A program made the position numbers and the translations under genes. Below are positions 1 through 8,900 of a stretch of DNA of 64,000 nucleotides, one piece after another; position 1 is the stretch's first letter, and every line of letters starts with the position of its first letter. The notes beneath the pieces are model-generated. The model was not told the DNA's origin, searched no databases, and worked only from the letters and a program-made list of their open reading frames with translations. Source of the stretch: Nocardiopsis sp. CNR-923 (GTDB lineage Bacteria; Actinomycetota; Actinomycetes; Streptosporangiales; Streptosporangiaceae); NCBI RefSeq assembly GCF_001942255.1, contig NZ_MKKC01000062.1, forward strand, positions 29,781 through 93,780, read 5' to 3'.

Positions 1-136
1 AGTGGTAGTGGATCAGGGCCGTGGAGGACCGGGCGCGCCGGGCGATCTCGGCCAGGCGCACGCCGTCGTATCCGTCCCGGGCGATCAGCTCGACGGCGGC
101 GTCGAGGATGCGAATGCGGCTGTCGCTGGAGGTCAT
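1..136 (-). CDS. TetR-family regulator, N-terminal part (runs off the window)
   Basis: The reverse strand from an ATG at 134-136 encodes about 45 residues that open with ILDAAVELIARDGYDGVRL and continue to ALIHYH. That is the start of a TetR-type helix-turn-helix domain; the ligand-binding part lies outside the window. The gene is divergent from the permease gene starting at 232. The 96-bp gap holds a long perfect inverted repeat, so local control of the permease/ureohydrolase operon and of itself is likely. The family call is secure. The ligand is unknown and can only be guessed from the target genes. Confidence 0.85.
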   Translation of the reverse strand, partial: MTSSDSRIRILDAAVELIARDGYDGVRLAEIARRARSSTALIHYH

Positions 137-178
137 GGCGCCATTCTTTACCATCGGGCGCTTGTGTCGCAGTTCACT

Positions 179-215
179 CTGACTTTAAAATCAGTCAAGT
201 TGATTTTAAAGTCAG
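179..215. promoter_or_regulatory. Inverted-repeat operator between tetR and the permease operon
   Basis: Two perfect 15-bp arms, CTGACTTTAAAATCA and TGATTTTAAAGTCAG, are separated by 7 bp. The site is AT-rich in a very GC-rich neighbourhood. It sits 42 bp before the tetR start and 16 bp before the permease ATG. It is a strong candidate operator for the adjacent TetR protein and probably overlaps the divergent promoters. Confidence 0.8.
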
Positions 216-231
216 GACCCGAGGAGTGCAC

Positions 232-1694
232 ATGCCAGACCCCCACGGCATCCGACGCCCGTCCACGGGAGTGGCCACGGACGAGGTCTTCCAGGTCGAG
301 ACCCACGGCGCCGACCGCATCCCGCTCAGCGACCGCCACGGCGGCCCGCGCGAGCTGTTCTGGGTGTGGTTCGGCGCCAACCTGACCTTCACCTTCGTCA
401 TCAACGGCGCCTCGTGGTCGGCTTCGGCCTCTCCTTCTGGGAGGCGACCGCGATCTTCCTCATCGGCAACCTGGCCTTCTTCGCGGTCGGAGCGGCGTCG
501 ATCACCGGCGCCCGCACCGGCTCGCCCACCCTCGTCGTCGCCCGTGCCCCGTTCGGGCGCTGGGGCAACTACCCCGTGGCCGTACTCAACTGGCTCGTCA
601 GCATCGGCTACATCATCCTGAACACGGTCGTCGGGGTCCTCGCCCTGGCCGTCCTGGCCGACACCCTCGGACTGGGCGAGGGCGCGGCGGTCCGCGTCAC
701 CGCCCTGGTCCTGATGATCGCGTGCACCGCCAGCGTCGCCGTCTGGGGACACGCCACCGTCGAGGTCATGCAGCGCTGGCTGGGCGTGGGCCTGGTCGTG
801 TGCACGGTAGTGCTCGGCGTCCTCGTCCTGCCTCAGGCCGACCTGTCCGTCACCGCCCCGACCGAGCCCCGCCTGTGGGCGTGGAGCCTGGGCCTGGTCG
901 TCGCCGTCTCCGGCGGCGCCCTGTCCTACATCGCCATCTGCGCCGACTTCACCCGCTACCTGCCCGCCGACAGCCGCGCACGCGGGATCACCCTGGCCAC
1001 CGGGCTGGGCGCGATGCTGCCCTCCGTGGCGCTGGGCGTCATCGGCGTCGCCGCGGCTACCAGGGTCGGCACCGACGCGGACACCGACCCCGTCGAGGCC
1101 GTCGCGGGCCTGCTCCCGGTCTGGTTCCAGGTTCCGTTCCTGCTGGTCGTGGTGGGCGGATCGGTCACCAACACGATCATGACCCTCTACTCCTCGGGGC
1201 TGAACCTCCAGGTCCTCGGCGTGCCGCTGAGGCGCGCCCGGACCGTGTTGATCCAGGTCGTCCTGGTCACCTCGGGGTCGGCGGTCGCCCTGTTCGTCGT
1301 CGACTTCACCGCGGCCGTCCTGTCCCTGCTGTCGGTCATGGTCGTGGTCTTCACGCCCTGGGCCGGGGTGTTCCTCACCGACGCCGCCCTGCGCCGCGCC
1401 CGCTACGACACCGCCGGGCTGCACGACCTCCACGGCGGCCCCTACCGCTACACCCGCGGGTTCCACCGCTCGGGCCTGATCGCCCTCACGATCGGAACCG
1501 TGTTCTCGGCGCTGGCCGCCGACTCCGAACTGTGGCTCGGCCCGTTGGCCGCCGCCGCCGGCGCCGACCTGTCGCTGCTGGGCGGTCCGATCGCCGGCGC
1601 CTCCTACTACCTGCTCGTCCGGGGCCGGGTGGGCCCGACCGCCGACCCGGGCACGAGCACCACCTCGTCCACCATCGAAGGAGACCGTCCATGA
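232..1694 (+). CDS. NCS1-family nucleobase/allantoin-type permease (frameshift near 410)
   Basis: This is a membrane permease of the nucleobase:cation symporter-1 family (cytosine, allantoin and hydantoin carriers), about 487 residues when repaired and with roughly 12 hydrophobic segments. The ATG at 232 follows GAGGAGTG. The first frame reads to NLTFTFVINGA and the match then continues as LVVGFGLSFWEA in another frame. Restoring one C near 410 (GCC CTC GTG) rejoins them and gives a whole number of codons. The stop overlaps the next ATG (ATGA, 1691-1694), so permease and ureohydrolase are translationally coupled. That pairing suggests import of a guanidino or ureido compound, which is inference. 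A true pseudogene is possible but less likely given the window-wide error pattern. Confidence 0.82.
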
Positions 1695-2692
1695 CCCGTT
1701 TCGCCCCGCTGTTCGGCCCCGACATCACGTTTCTCGGCATCGACCGGTGCGACCTCGACCAACCCGCCACCTGGGCCGACTCCGAAGCGGTCATCATGGG
1801 GGTGCCCTTCGACGGGGGCACGTCCTACCGTGCGGGCACGCGCTTCGGCCCGCGCGCGCTCCGGGGGACCGACTACCTGCCGCACGACGGGCGACGCCCG
1901 CACCTGGCGGTCCGCGCCGACGGCCTGGTCGAGCTGAACGTCAGGGACGCGGGCGACGTCGACTGCTTCAACGGCGACATCGAGGGGATGGTCGAGAACG
2001 TCCGCGAGGCGGTGGCCAAGGTCGCGGCGGCCGGGAAGATCCCCGTCATGCTGGGCGGCGACCACACCATCGCCCTGCCCGACGTGCAGGGTGTGGCCAG
2101 CCACCACGGGTGGGGGCGCGTGTCGGTGATCCACTTCGACGCGCACGCCGACACCGGAAACATCGACTTCGGGTCGCTGCTCGGCCACGGGCTGCCCATG
2201 CGCAGGCTGATCGAGTCGGGCGCCGTGCGCGGCGACCGGTTCATCCAGATGGGGCTGCGCGGCTACTGGCCCGAGGAGGAGACGCTGTCCTGGATGGCCC
2301 GGCAGGGCATGCGCTGCTACGAGATGAGCGAGATGGACGCGCGCGGCCTCAACACCTGCCTGGACGAGGCCTTCGCCCTGGCCACCGACGAGTGCGAGGG
2401 CGTGTTCCTGTCGGTCGACGTGGACGTCGTCGACCCCGGGATGGCCCCGGGTACCGGGACCCCGGAGCCGGGCGGCCTCACCTCGCGCCAGCTGCTGGAC
2501 GCCGTGCGCCGCATCTGCGTGGAGCTGCCCGTGGTCGGGGTGGACATCGTGGAGGTGTCACCGGACCACGACCACGCGGACATCACCGCGATGCTGGGCA
2601 ACCGCGTCGTGCTGGAGGCGCTGTCGGGGATCGCCGCCCGCCGCAAGGGGCAGGGCTGGGACCCCGCCCGGCCGCTGCTGGACGGCCGCTGA
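1691..2692 (+). CDS. Agmatinase/guanidinobutyrase-family ureohydrolase
   Basis: A 333-residue metal-dependent ureohydrolase that should release urea from a guanidino substrate in the cytoplasm. The binuclear manganese ligands of the family are visible as GGDHT, DAHAD and SVDVDVVDP, followed by the GTGTPEPGG loop. Length matches agmatinase-like enzymes. The ATG at 1691 overlaps the permease stop, so import and hydrolysis are co-expressed, probably under the TetR at the left edge. The family also contains guanidinobutyrase, guanidinopropionase and guanidine hydrolases. The exact substrate cannot be told from sequence alone. Confidence 0.88.
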   Translation: MTRFAPLFGPDITFLGIDRCDLDQPATWADSEAVIMGVPFDGGTSYRAGTRFGPRALRGTDYLPHDGRRPHLAVRADGLVELNVRDAGDVDCFNGDIEGMVENVREAVAKVAAAGKIPVMLGGDHTIALPDVQGVASHHGWGRVSVIHFDAHADTGNIDFGSLLGHGLPMRRLIESGAVRGDRFIQMGLRGYWPEEETLSWMARQGMRCYEMSEMDARGLNTCLDEAFALATDECEGVFLSVDVDVVDPGMAPGTGTPEPGGLTSRQLLDAVRRICVELPVVGVDIVEVSPDHDHADITAMLGNRVVLEALSGIAARRKGQGWDPARPLLDGR

Positions 2693-2723
2693 CCGAACCC
2701 GACCGTCACGACACGGCTCGCCG

Positions 2724-2750
2724 GGCCCCGGAGCACACCGCCCCGGGGCC
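2724..2750 (+). terminator. GC-rich hairpin after the ureohydrolase gene
   Basis: GGCCCCGG and CCGGGGCC form an 8-bp perfect stem around an 11-nt loop, 32 bp past the ureohydrolase stop. There is no T-run, as is usual in actinomycetes. It likely ends the permease-ureohydrolase transcript. Confidence 0.55.
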
Positions 2751-2877
2751 GCCATGCCGACCGGGTGGCCCCGCACCCGCGTTCGTCGGATGTGACCTGC
2801 CACGCCCCCGCCCGTGCGACCAGGATCCGCGAATCCGCCGCTAACGTGGGGTGAACACCGGCGGGAGGGGGAGCTGC

Positions 2878-3284
2878 GTGCAACACCGCCTGCGGATCGG
2901 CGAGGTGGCCGAGCGCACGGGGCTGTCCCTGCGCTCGATCCGCTACTACGGCGAGGTCGGCCTGGTCGTTCCCTCCGAGCGCTCCCCCGGAGGCTTCCGG
3001 CTCTACACCGAGAGCGACGTCGACCGTCTCCAACTGATCAAGCGGATGAAGCCGCTCGGGTTCAGCCTGGAGGAGACCCGTGACCTGCTCACGGCCGTCG
3101 ACGGTCTGAAGCGCCCGGCGTCGGGGAGGGCGAACGCGCCGCGCTGGCCGAGCGCCTGGACGCCTTCGAGGCGGCCATCGCCGACCGCTGTGTCACCCTG
3201 CGCCGCGAGCTGGACATGGCCGAGGAGTTCGCCGAGCGCCTGCGTGAGCGGCGCGCGGGCCGCGACGCCGACCCGACGGTGTGA
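2878..3284 (+). CDS. MerR-family transcriptional regulator (frameshift near 3124)
   Basis: About 135 residues when repaired. The N-terminal MerR winged helix is clear: LRIGEVAERTGLSLRSIRYY, then GLVVPSERSPGGFRLY. The C-terminal part is a helical dimerisation arm (ERLDAFEAAIADRC onward). The frame breaks after AVDGLKRPA and resumes as GEGERAALAERL once one base is restored in the G-run near 3124. The GTG at 2878 is chosen because GGAGGGGG lies just upstream; a longer in-frame GTG at 2851 has no ribosome site. There is no cysteine cluster typical of metal sensors. The gene stands alone upstream of the SulP gene, so its target is uncertain. Confidence 0.8.
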
Positions 3285-3419
3285 ACATCCCCGCACCGCC
3301 TCACCGATCGTCACACCGGGTCAACGCGTCCGCGACGGGTGTCGCGCCCTGATTCCCGTCCCGTCAGCGGGAACGCGCCCGACGACGTCCTCCTGTGAGG
3401 GTTGTCTCAGTCGCGCACA

Positions 3420-3449
3420 GTGACGCAAACCCTCACGTAACGGTAGAGT
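3420..3449 (+). promoter_or_regulatory. Possible sigma-70-like promoter upstream of the SulP gene
   Basis: GTGACG at 3420-3425 and TAGAGT at 3444-3449 are separated by 18 bp and resemble -35 and -10 boxes. If used, the leader to the SulP start would be about 240 nt. The 413-bp gap between 3285 and 3697 otherwise shows nothing I can name. Confidence 0.3.
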
Positions 3450-3697
3450 CGGTCCCGTTGGACCCACGCACCCTCCGCTGGTCCACCGACGACTTCCCGA
3501 CCCTCCCGGCGACACGCTCCCCGGAGGCCTCGGTCGGGCACGGGGCGACGCAGCCGCGCCCCGGAGCACCACCCGCACCGGAGCACCGGAGCACCGGGCG
3601 CCACCCGACACCCACGCGGTGCCGGTCCGCCGCGCGCGCCGCACCGCGCCACCAGCCCCGAACACCGCGGCCCTGGCTGTGGGCTACCCGACCCCAG

Positions 3698-5200
3698 ATG
3701 GGTTCCATGAATCTGCCGCTGAAGACCTCCGCACGAACGTGGAAGTCCCGCGTCCCCAACGCGGCCCAGCTCCGCGCCGACGTGCTCGCCGGGCTCGTGG
3801 TGGCTCTGGCCCTGATCCCCGAGGCCATCGCCTTCTCGATCATCGCCGGGGTCGACCCCCGCGTCGGCCTGTACGCGTCCTTCGTCATGGCCGTCTCCAT
3901 CGCCTTCCTGGGCGGTCGCCCCGCGATGATCTCCGCTGCCACCGGCGCGATGGCCCTGGTCGCGGCGCCGCTGTCGATGGAGTACGGCGTCGACCACCTC
4001 CTGGCCGCCACCATCCTCGCCGGTCTCCTCCAGGTGGTGCTGGGCCTGCTCGGGGTGGCCAAGCTGATGCGGTTCGTGCCGCCCAGCGTCATGACCGGGT
4101 TCATCAACGCCCTGGCCATCCTCATCTTCCTGGCCCAGATGCCGCATCTCGTGGACGTGGGCCTTCCGGTCTACGTCATGGTCGGCGTCGGCCTGGCGAT
4201 CATCTTCGGCCTGCCCCGCCTCACCAGGGCAGTGCCCGCGCCGCTGGTGGCGATCGTGGTCCTGACGGTCGCCTCGATCGCCCTGGGCCTGCAGGCCCGT
4301 ACCGTCGGGGACATGGGAGAGCTGCCCGCCAGTGTGCCGGTGCCTTTCCTGCCGGACGTGCCGTTCACGTGGGACACCCTCACCCTCCTCGCCCCCTACT
4401 CCCTCACCCTCGCCCTGGTGGGTCTGATGGAGTCGCTGATGACGGCGAAGGTCGTCGACGAGCAGACCGAGACCTCCTCCGACCACTCCCGCGAGGCGCG
4501 CGGCCAGGGCATCGCCAACGTCATCGTCGGCTTCTTCGGCGGAATGGCCGGGTGCGCGATGATCGGCCAGACGATGATCAACGTCTCCTCCGGCGCCCGC
4601 ACCCGCGTCTCCACGTTCCTGGCCGGTGTGTTCCTGCTCGTCCTGTGCGTGGGACTCGGCGACGTCGTCGGCATGATCCCGATGGCGGCCCTGGTCGCCG
4701 TGATGATCTTCGTGTCCGTCGTCACGTTCGTCTGGCACAGCGTCGCCCCGGCCACGGTCCGCAGGATGCCGTGGACCGAGACCCTGGTCATGGTGGTCAC
4801 CGTCGCGGTCGTGGTCTACACCCACAACCTCGCTCTGGGCGTGATCATCGGGGTGATCGTGTCGATGGTGCTCTTCGCCCAGAAGGCCGCCACCCAGGCC
4901 GACGTGACCAGTGTGCTGGACCCCGAGGGCGGCACACGGGTGTACACGGTGCACGGCGAGCTGTTCTTCGCCTCCACCAACCAGCTGGTGGGCCGGTTCG
5001 ACTACGCCGAGGAGGACCTGACCAGGGTGGTCGTGGACATGTCCGAGGCGCACGTGTGGGACTCCTCCGCCGTGGCCGCCCTGGACCACGTCGCCGAGCA
5101 CTTCCGCAGGCACGGCGTGGAGGTCGAGATCACCGGGCTCAACCAGCCCAGCCAGCGACTGCACAAGGAGCTGACCGGCACCCTGTCCGGCGGGCACTGA
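3698..5200 (+). CDS. SulP-family anion permease with C-terminal STAS domain
   Basis: A 500-residue inner-membrane transporter of the SLC26/SulP family (sulfate, bicarbonate or other anions). The N-terminal half shows the family signature beginning ADVLAGLVVALALIPEAIAF, then about 10-12 hydrophobic segments through residue 390. The last 100 residues form a STAS domain (VVVDMSEAHVWDSSAVAALD). The open frame runs back to 3395, but the extension is proline- and arginine-rich and unlike the family. I therefore start at the ATG at 3698; another ATG at 3707 is equally possible. The gene is monocistronic and followed by a strong hairpin. The transported anion is not determinable here. Confidence 0.88.
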   Translation: MGSMNLPLKTSARTWKSRVPNAAQLRADVLAGLVVALALIPEAIAFSIIAGVDPRVGLYASFVMAVSIAFLGGRPAMISAATGAMALVAAPLSMEYGVDHLLAATILAGLLQVVLGLLGVAKLMRFVPPSVMTGFINALAILIFLAQMPHLVDVGLPVYVMVGVGLAIIFGLPRLTRAVPAPLVAIVVLTVASIALGLQARTVGDMGELPASVPVPFLPDVPFTWDTLTLLAPYSLTLALVGLMESLMTAKVVDEQTETSSDHSREARGQGIANVIVGFFGGMAGCAMIGQTMINVSSGARTRVSTFLAGVFLLVLCVGLGDVVGMIPMAALVAVMIFVSVVTFVWHSVAPATVRRMPWTETLVMVVTVAVVVYTHNLALGVIIGVIVSMVLFAQKAATQADVTSVLDPEGGTRVYTVHGELFFASTNQLVGRFDYAEEDLTRVVVDMSEAHVWDSSAVAALDHVAEHFRRHGVEVEITGLNQPSQRLHKELTGTLSGGH

Positions 5201-5225
5201 CGCTCAGCGGAACACGCGCGAACAC

Positions 5226-5254
5226 GGGCCGCCCCGGACTCCCCGGGGCGGCCC
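5226..5254 (+). terminator. Strong hairpin terminator after the SulP gene
   Basis: GGGCCGCCCCGG pairs perfectly with CCGGGGCGGCCC around the 5-nt loop ACTCC, 25 bp after the SulP stop. It is a factor-independent-type hairpin without a T-run. Confidence 0.75.
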
Positions 5255-5255
5255 C

Positions 5256-5462
5256 CCGTTTCCGGCGCCGCAGTCCCGGTCGGGGCGCCTCCCGGTCCAG
5301 CCGCGACTCGACCTCGGCGCCAGCCTCGCCACGCGGGAGCGGACCGGCCACGAGCCGGCCGACGGCCGCGCACTCCTGATCGCCGAGGCCTCCCTGGCCC
5401 TGCACGCCCCACTCAGCGCGGTGCGGCTGGGGCCGCCCCGCCTGAGGCGCGCGGAACCATAA
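5256..5462 (+). other. Orphan open frame without a start, possible gene remnant
   Basis: Directly after the terminator one plus-strand frame reads about 60 sense codons and ends at TAA 5460-5462. It includes RLDLGASLATRERTGHEPAD and LIAEASLALHAPLSAVRLG. It has protein-like composition and high third-position GC but no start codon or ribosome site. It could be the 3' end of a lost gene, or chance openness in GC-rich DNA. I do not recognise it. Confidence 0.25.
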
Positions 5463-5910
5463 ACAATCCGGGCGTGATCATTCCCTTGTCCCCCCTGACC
5501 GTTAAGTGATCACATAACACCCTAATTCCACCACTTCTGCCATTTTACATGCCTACATATGGAGCATATCCGGACGAAACGAATTGAGACGTCGAGCACA
5601 CAGAGGGTCCACCTGGTACTTTCCTATCGCCGCGCCGAAATCCGACGCTCCGGTCCACCATCCACCGCCGCGGACCGCACCCAGTCCGCACGGACCGCTG
5701 ACTCCACCACCGCCCCACGCCCCGCACAGCCACGCGGCAGCCCCGGGTCATGCCCGCCGCCGCAAGGCCGAACTCGGAAGACGGCGCACGGCACGAGCAC
5801 GCCTTTCACTGGAATTGGACCCCTCCGCGGTGCCCGCGTGCCCGAAAAATCCCGCTATGACGGGGAACGGGCGGAATCACCACGCACATCCGAGAATCCA
5901 GAAGGAAACG
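5463..5910 (+). promoter_or_regulatory. Upstream region of the PTM synthase gene
   Basis: This 448-bp gap becomes AT-rich between 5455 and 5600, in contrast to its surroundings, and must contain the promoter of the synthase operon. GTGATCA (5474-5480) and TGATCAC (5507-5513) form an inverted repeat with centres 33 bp apart, about three helical turns. Each arm contains the palindrome TGATCA. I cannot assign -10 and -35 boxes with confidence. GAAGGAAAC at 5901-5909 is the ribosome site for the synthase ATG. Confidence 0.4.
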
Positions 5911-8900
5911 ATGCTGAATATCCCCAAATCATCCTTCGCCAACGACAGGATCGCGATCATCGGCATGGGCTGCCGCTTCCCCGGCGGCGCGTCCGACTAT
6001 CGCACATTCTGGAGGAACATCGTCGACGGCCGCGACTGTCTGATCCCCACACCGGCCGACCGGTACGACGTCGCCACCCTCGGCAGCAAGGACAGGGCCA
6101 AGCCGGGACGCCTGGTCGGCGGGCGCGGCGGGTACATCGACGGATTCGACCGGTTCGAGCCTGAGTTCTTCGGCATCGGCCCGCGCGAGGCCGAGCACAT
6201 GGACCCGCAGCAGCGCAAACTGCTGGAGGTGGCCTGGGAGGCGCTGGAGGACGGCGGCCAGAAGCCGTTCGGCCTCGCCGGAACCGACGTCGGAGTCTTC
6301 GTCGGCGCCTTCACCCTCGACTACAAGATCCTCCAGTTCGCCGACCTGGACTTCGACACCCTGGCGGCGCACACCGCGACCGGGACCATGATGACGATGG
6401 TCTCCAACCGCATCTCCCACTGCTTCGACTTCCGCGGGCCCAGCGTCTCCCTCGACACCGCGTGCAGTTCGTCCCTGGTGGCCGTGCACATGGCCTGCCA
6501 GAGCCTGCGGCGGGGGGAGAGCACCGTGGCCCTGGCGGGCGGCTCCCTACTGCACATGACCCCGCAGTACACCATCGCCGAGACCAAGGGCGGGTTCCTG
6601 TCCGCCGACGGCCGGTCACGGACCTTCGACGCCTCCGCCGACGGCTACGTCCGCGCGGAGGGCGTGGGGATGGTCGCGCTCAAGCTCCTGTCGCGGGCCC
6701 TGGCCGACGGAGACCCCGTGCACGCGGTGATCACCGCGACCGGCGTCAACCAGGACGGGCGCACCGACGGGATCACCGTCCCGAACCCGGACGCCCAGGC
6801 GCGCCTGGTCGAGCAGGTGTGCGCCGAGGCGGGCATCACGCCCGGCGACCTCCAGTACGTGGAGGCGCACGGCACGTCCACGCCGGTCGGCGACCCGGTC
6901 GAGGCCGGCGCGCTCGGCCGCGCACTGGCCGTGGGCCGGGCGGCGGGGGCGCCCTGCTACGTGGGGTCGGTCAAGGCCAACATCGGCCACACCGAGTCCG
7001 CCGCCGGTGTGGCCGGACTGATCAAGACCGTGATGAGCCTCAAGCACGGCGTGATCGCTCCGCAGATCAACCTGGACGAGCTCAACCCCGAGATCGACGC
7101 CGAAGCCCTGCCCTACACGATCCCCACCGCGGCGACCCCCTGGCCCGCGCAGGACGGCCCGGCCCGCGCCGGGGTCAACTCGTTCGGATTCGGCGGCACC
7201 AACGCACACGTGCTGCTGGAGGAGGCGCCCCCGCGACACGACGCCCCCGTCCTGGCCGCACGGCCGCCCCGCTCCCACGGGACCGCGATCCTCCCGCTGA
7301 GCGCTCGCGACCCCGGGACCCTTCCCGAGATCGCGGCCGGCATCCGGGACGAACTGGCCTCCGGTGACGCCGTCCTCGCCGACGTCGCGCACACCCTCGC
7401 GCACCGCCGCGAGCACCTGGAGTCGCGACTGTCGGTCGTGTACTCCTCACGCGAGTCCCTGGTCGAGGCGCTGGACGCCTGCGCCCGGGGCGAGAGCCAC
7501 CCGCGTGCGGTCGACGGCCGCGTCCTCCCGGCCGCTGACCGGCGGCTGGTGTGGGTCTTCACCGGGATGGGCCCGCAGTGGTGGGGGATGGGCCGCCAGC
7601 TGTTCGAGACCGAGCCGGTGTACCGCGCGGCGGTCGAGAGGTGCGACCGGGAGATGGCCCGCCTGACCGGCTGGTCGCTGATCGAGGAGATGTCCGCCGA
7701 CGAGGACGCCTCTCGGATGGACCAGACATGGCTCGCCCAACCAGCCAACTTCGCCGTCCAGGTGGGGCTCGCCGCGCTGTGGCGGTCCTGGGGGGTGGCC
7801 CCGGACGCGTCGTCGGTCACAGCACCGGAGAAGCCGCTGCCTTCTACGAGGCCGGGGTGTACACACTGGAGGAGGCGGTCACGGTGATCGTGCACCGCAG
7901 CAGACTCCAGCAGACCCTGGTGGGCACCGGCACGATGATGGCGGCGAGCCTGACCCAGGAGGAGGCGCAGCGGCGCGTCCGGCCGTTCGGCGCACGCGTC
8001 TCCGTCGCCGCCGTGAACGCCCCGGCGAGCGTGACCCTCGCGGGCGACGCCGACGCGCTGGAGGAGCTGGCCGACCAGCTCGCGGACGAGGGAGTCTTCC
8101 ACCGGTTCCTCGACGTGCTCGTGCCCTACCACAGCGCCCGCATGGACCCCATCCAGGACGAACTCCTCACCTCTCTCGCCGACCTGCGTCCCAAACCCGC
8201 CGAGGTCCCGCTCTACCTGACCGGGCGCGAGGGCAGGGCCGAGGGGCCGGAACTGGACGCCGACTACTGGTGGGACAACGTCCGCCGCACCGTGCGGTTC
8301 CACGCGGCGGTCAACCGGCTGGCCGAGGACGGACACAGCGTGTTCCTGGAGATCGGACCGCACCCCGTCCTGGGCCACGCGATCCGGGAGGGCCTGGACG
8401 CCCGCGGTTCCCAGGGCCGCTGCCTGCCCTCGATCCGACGCCGGGAGGACGAGCCCGAGCGCATGGCCACGTCCCTGGCGCAGCTGCACGGACTGGGTGT
8501 CGAGATCGACTGGAGCGCCCTGCACCCGGAGGGCGCGCCCGTCCCGTTGCCGCCCTACCCGTGGAAACGGGACCGGTACTGGGTGGAGCCCGAGAACGTG
8601 GCGCGGGTCCGGCTGGGCCGGGTCGACCACCCGTTGCTGGGACGACGGCTGCCCGGCGCGGATCCGGCGTGGGAGGCGTCCCTGGACACCGAGACCACGC
8701 CCTACCTGGCCGACCACCGCATCCAGGGCAAAGCGGTGTTCCCCGCCGCCGGTTACCTGGAGATGGCGATCCAGGCGGCGCGCGCGCTGACCGGCGGTGA
8801 GCGCGCGGGGCTGGCGGACGTGGAGTTCCGACGGGCGCTGTTCCTGCCCACGGGATCGGTGACCCGTGCGCGGGTGTCCTTCGCTCCGCACGACGCGGCC

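Noticed and set aside
3395..3697. N-terminal extension of the SulP protein
   Set aside because: The extra 101 residues are Pro/Arg-rich, unlike the family, and no ribosome site supports the upstream start.
3407..5197. 596-residue frame antisense to the SulP gene
   Set aside because: Low-complexity His/Asp/Gly/Gln-rich shadow of a high-GC gene; no motif, and the sense strand encodes a clear transporter.
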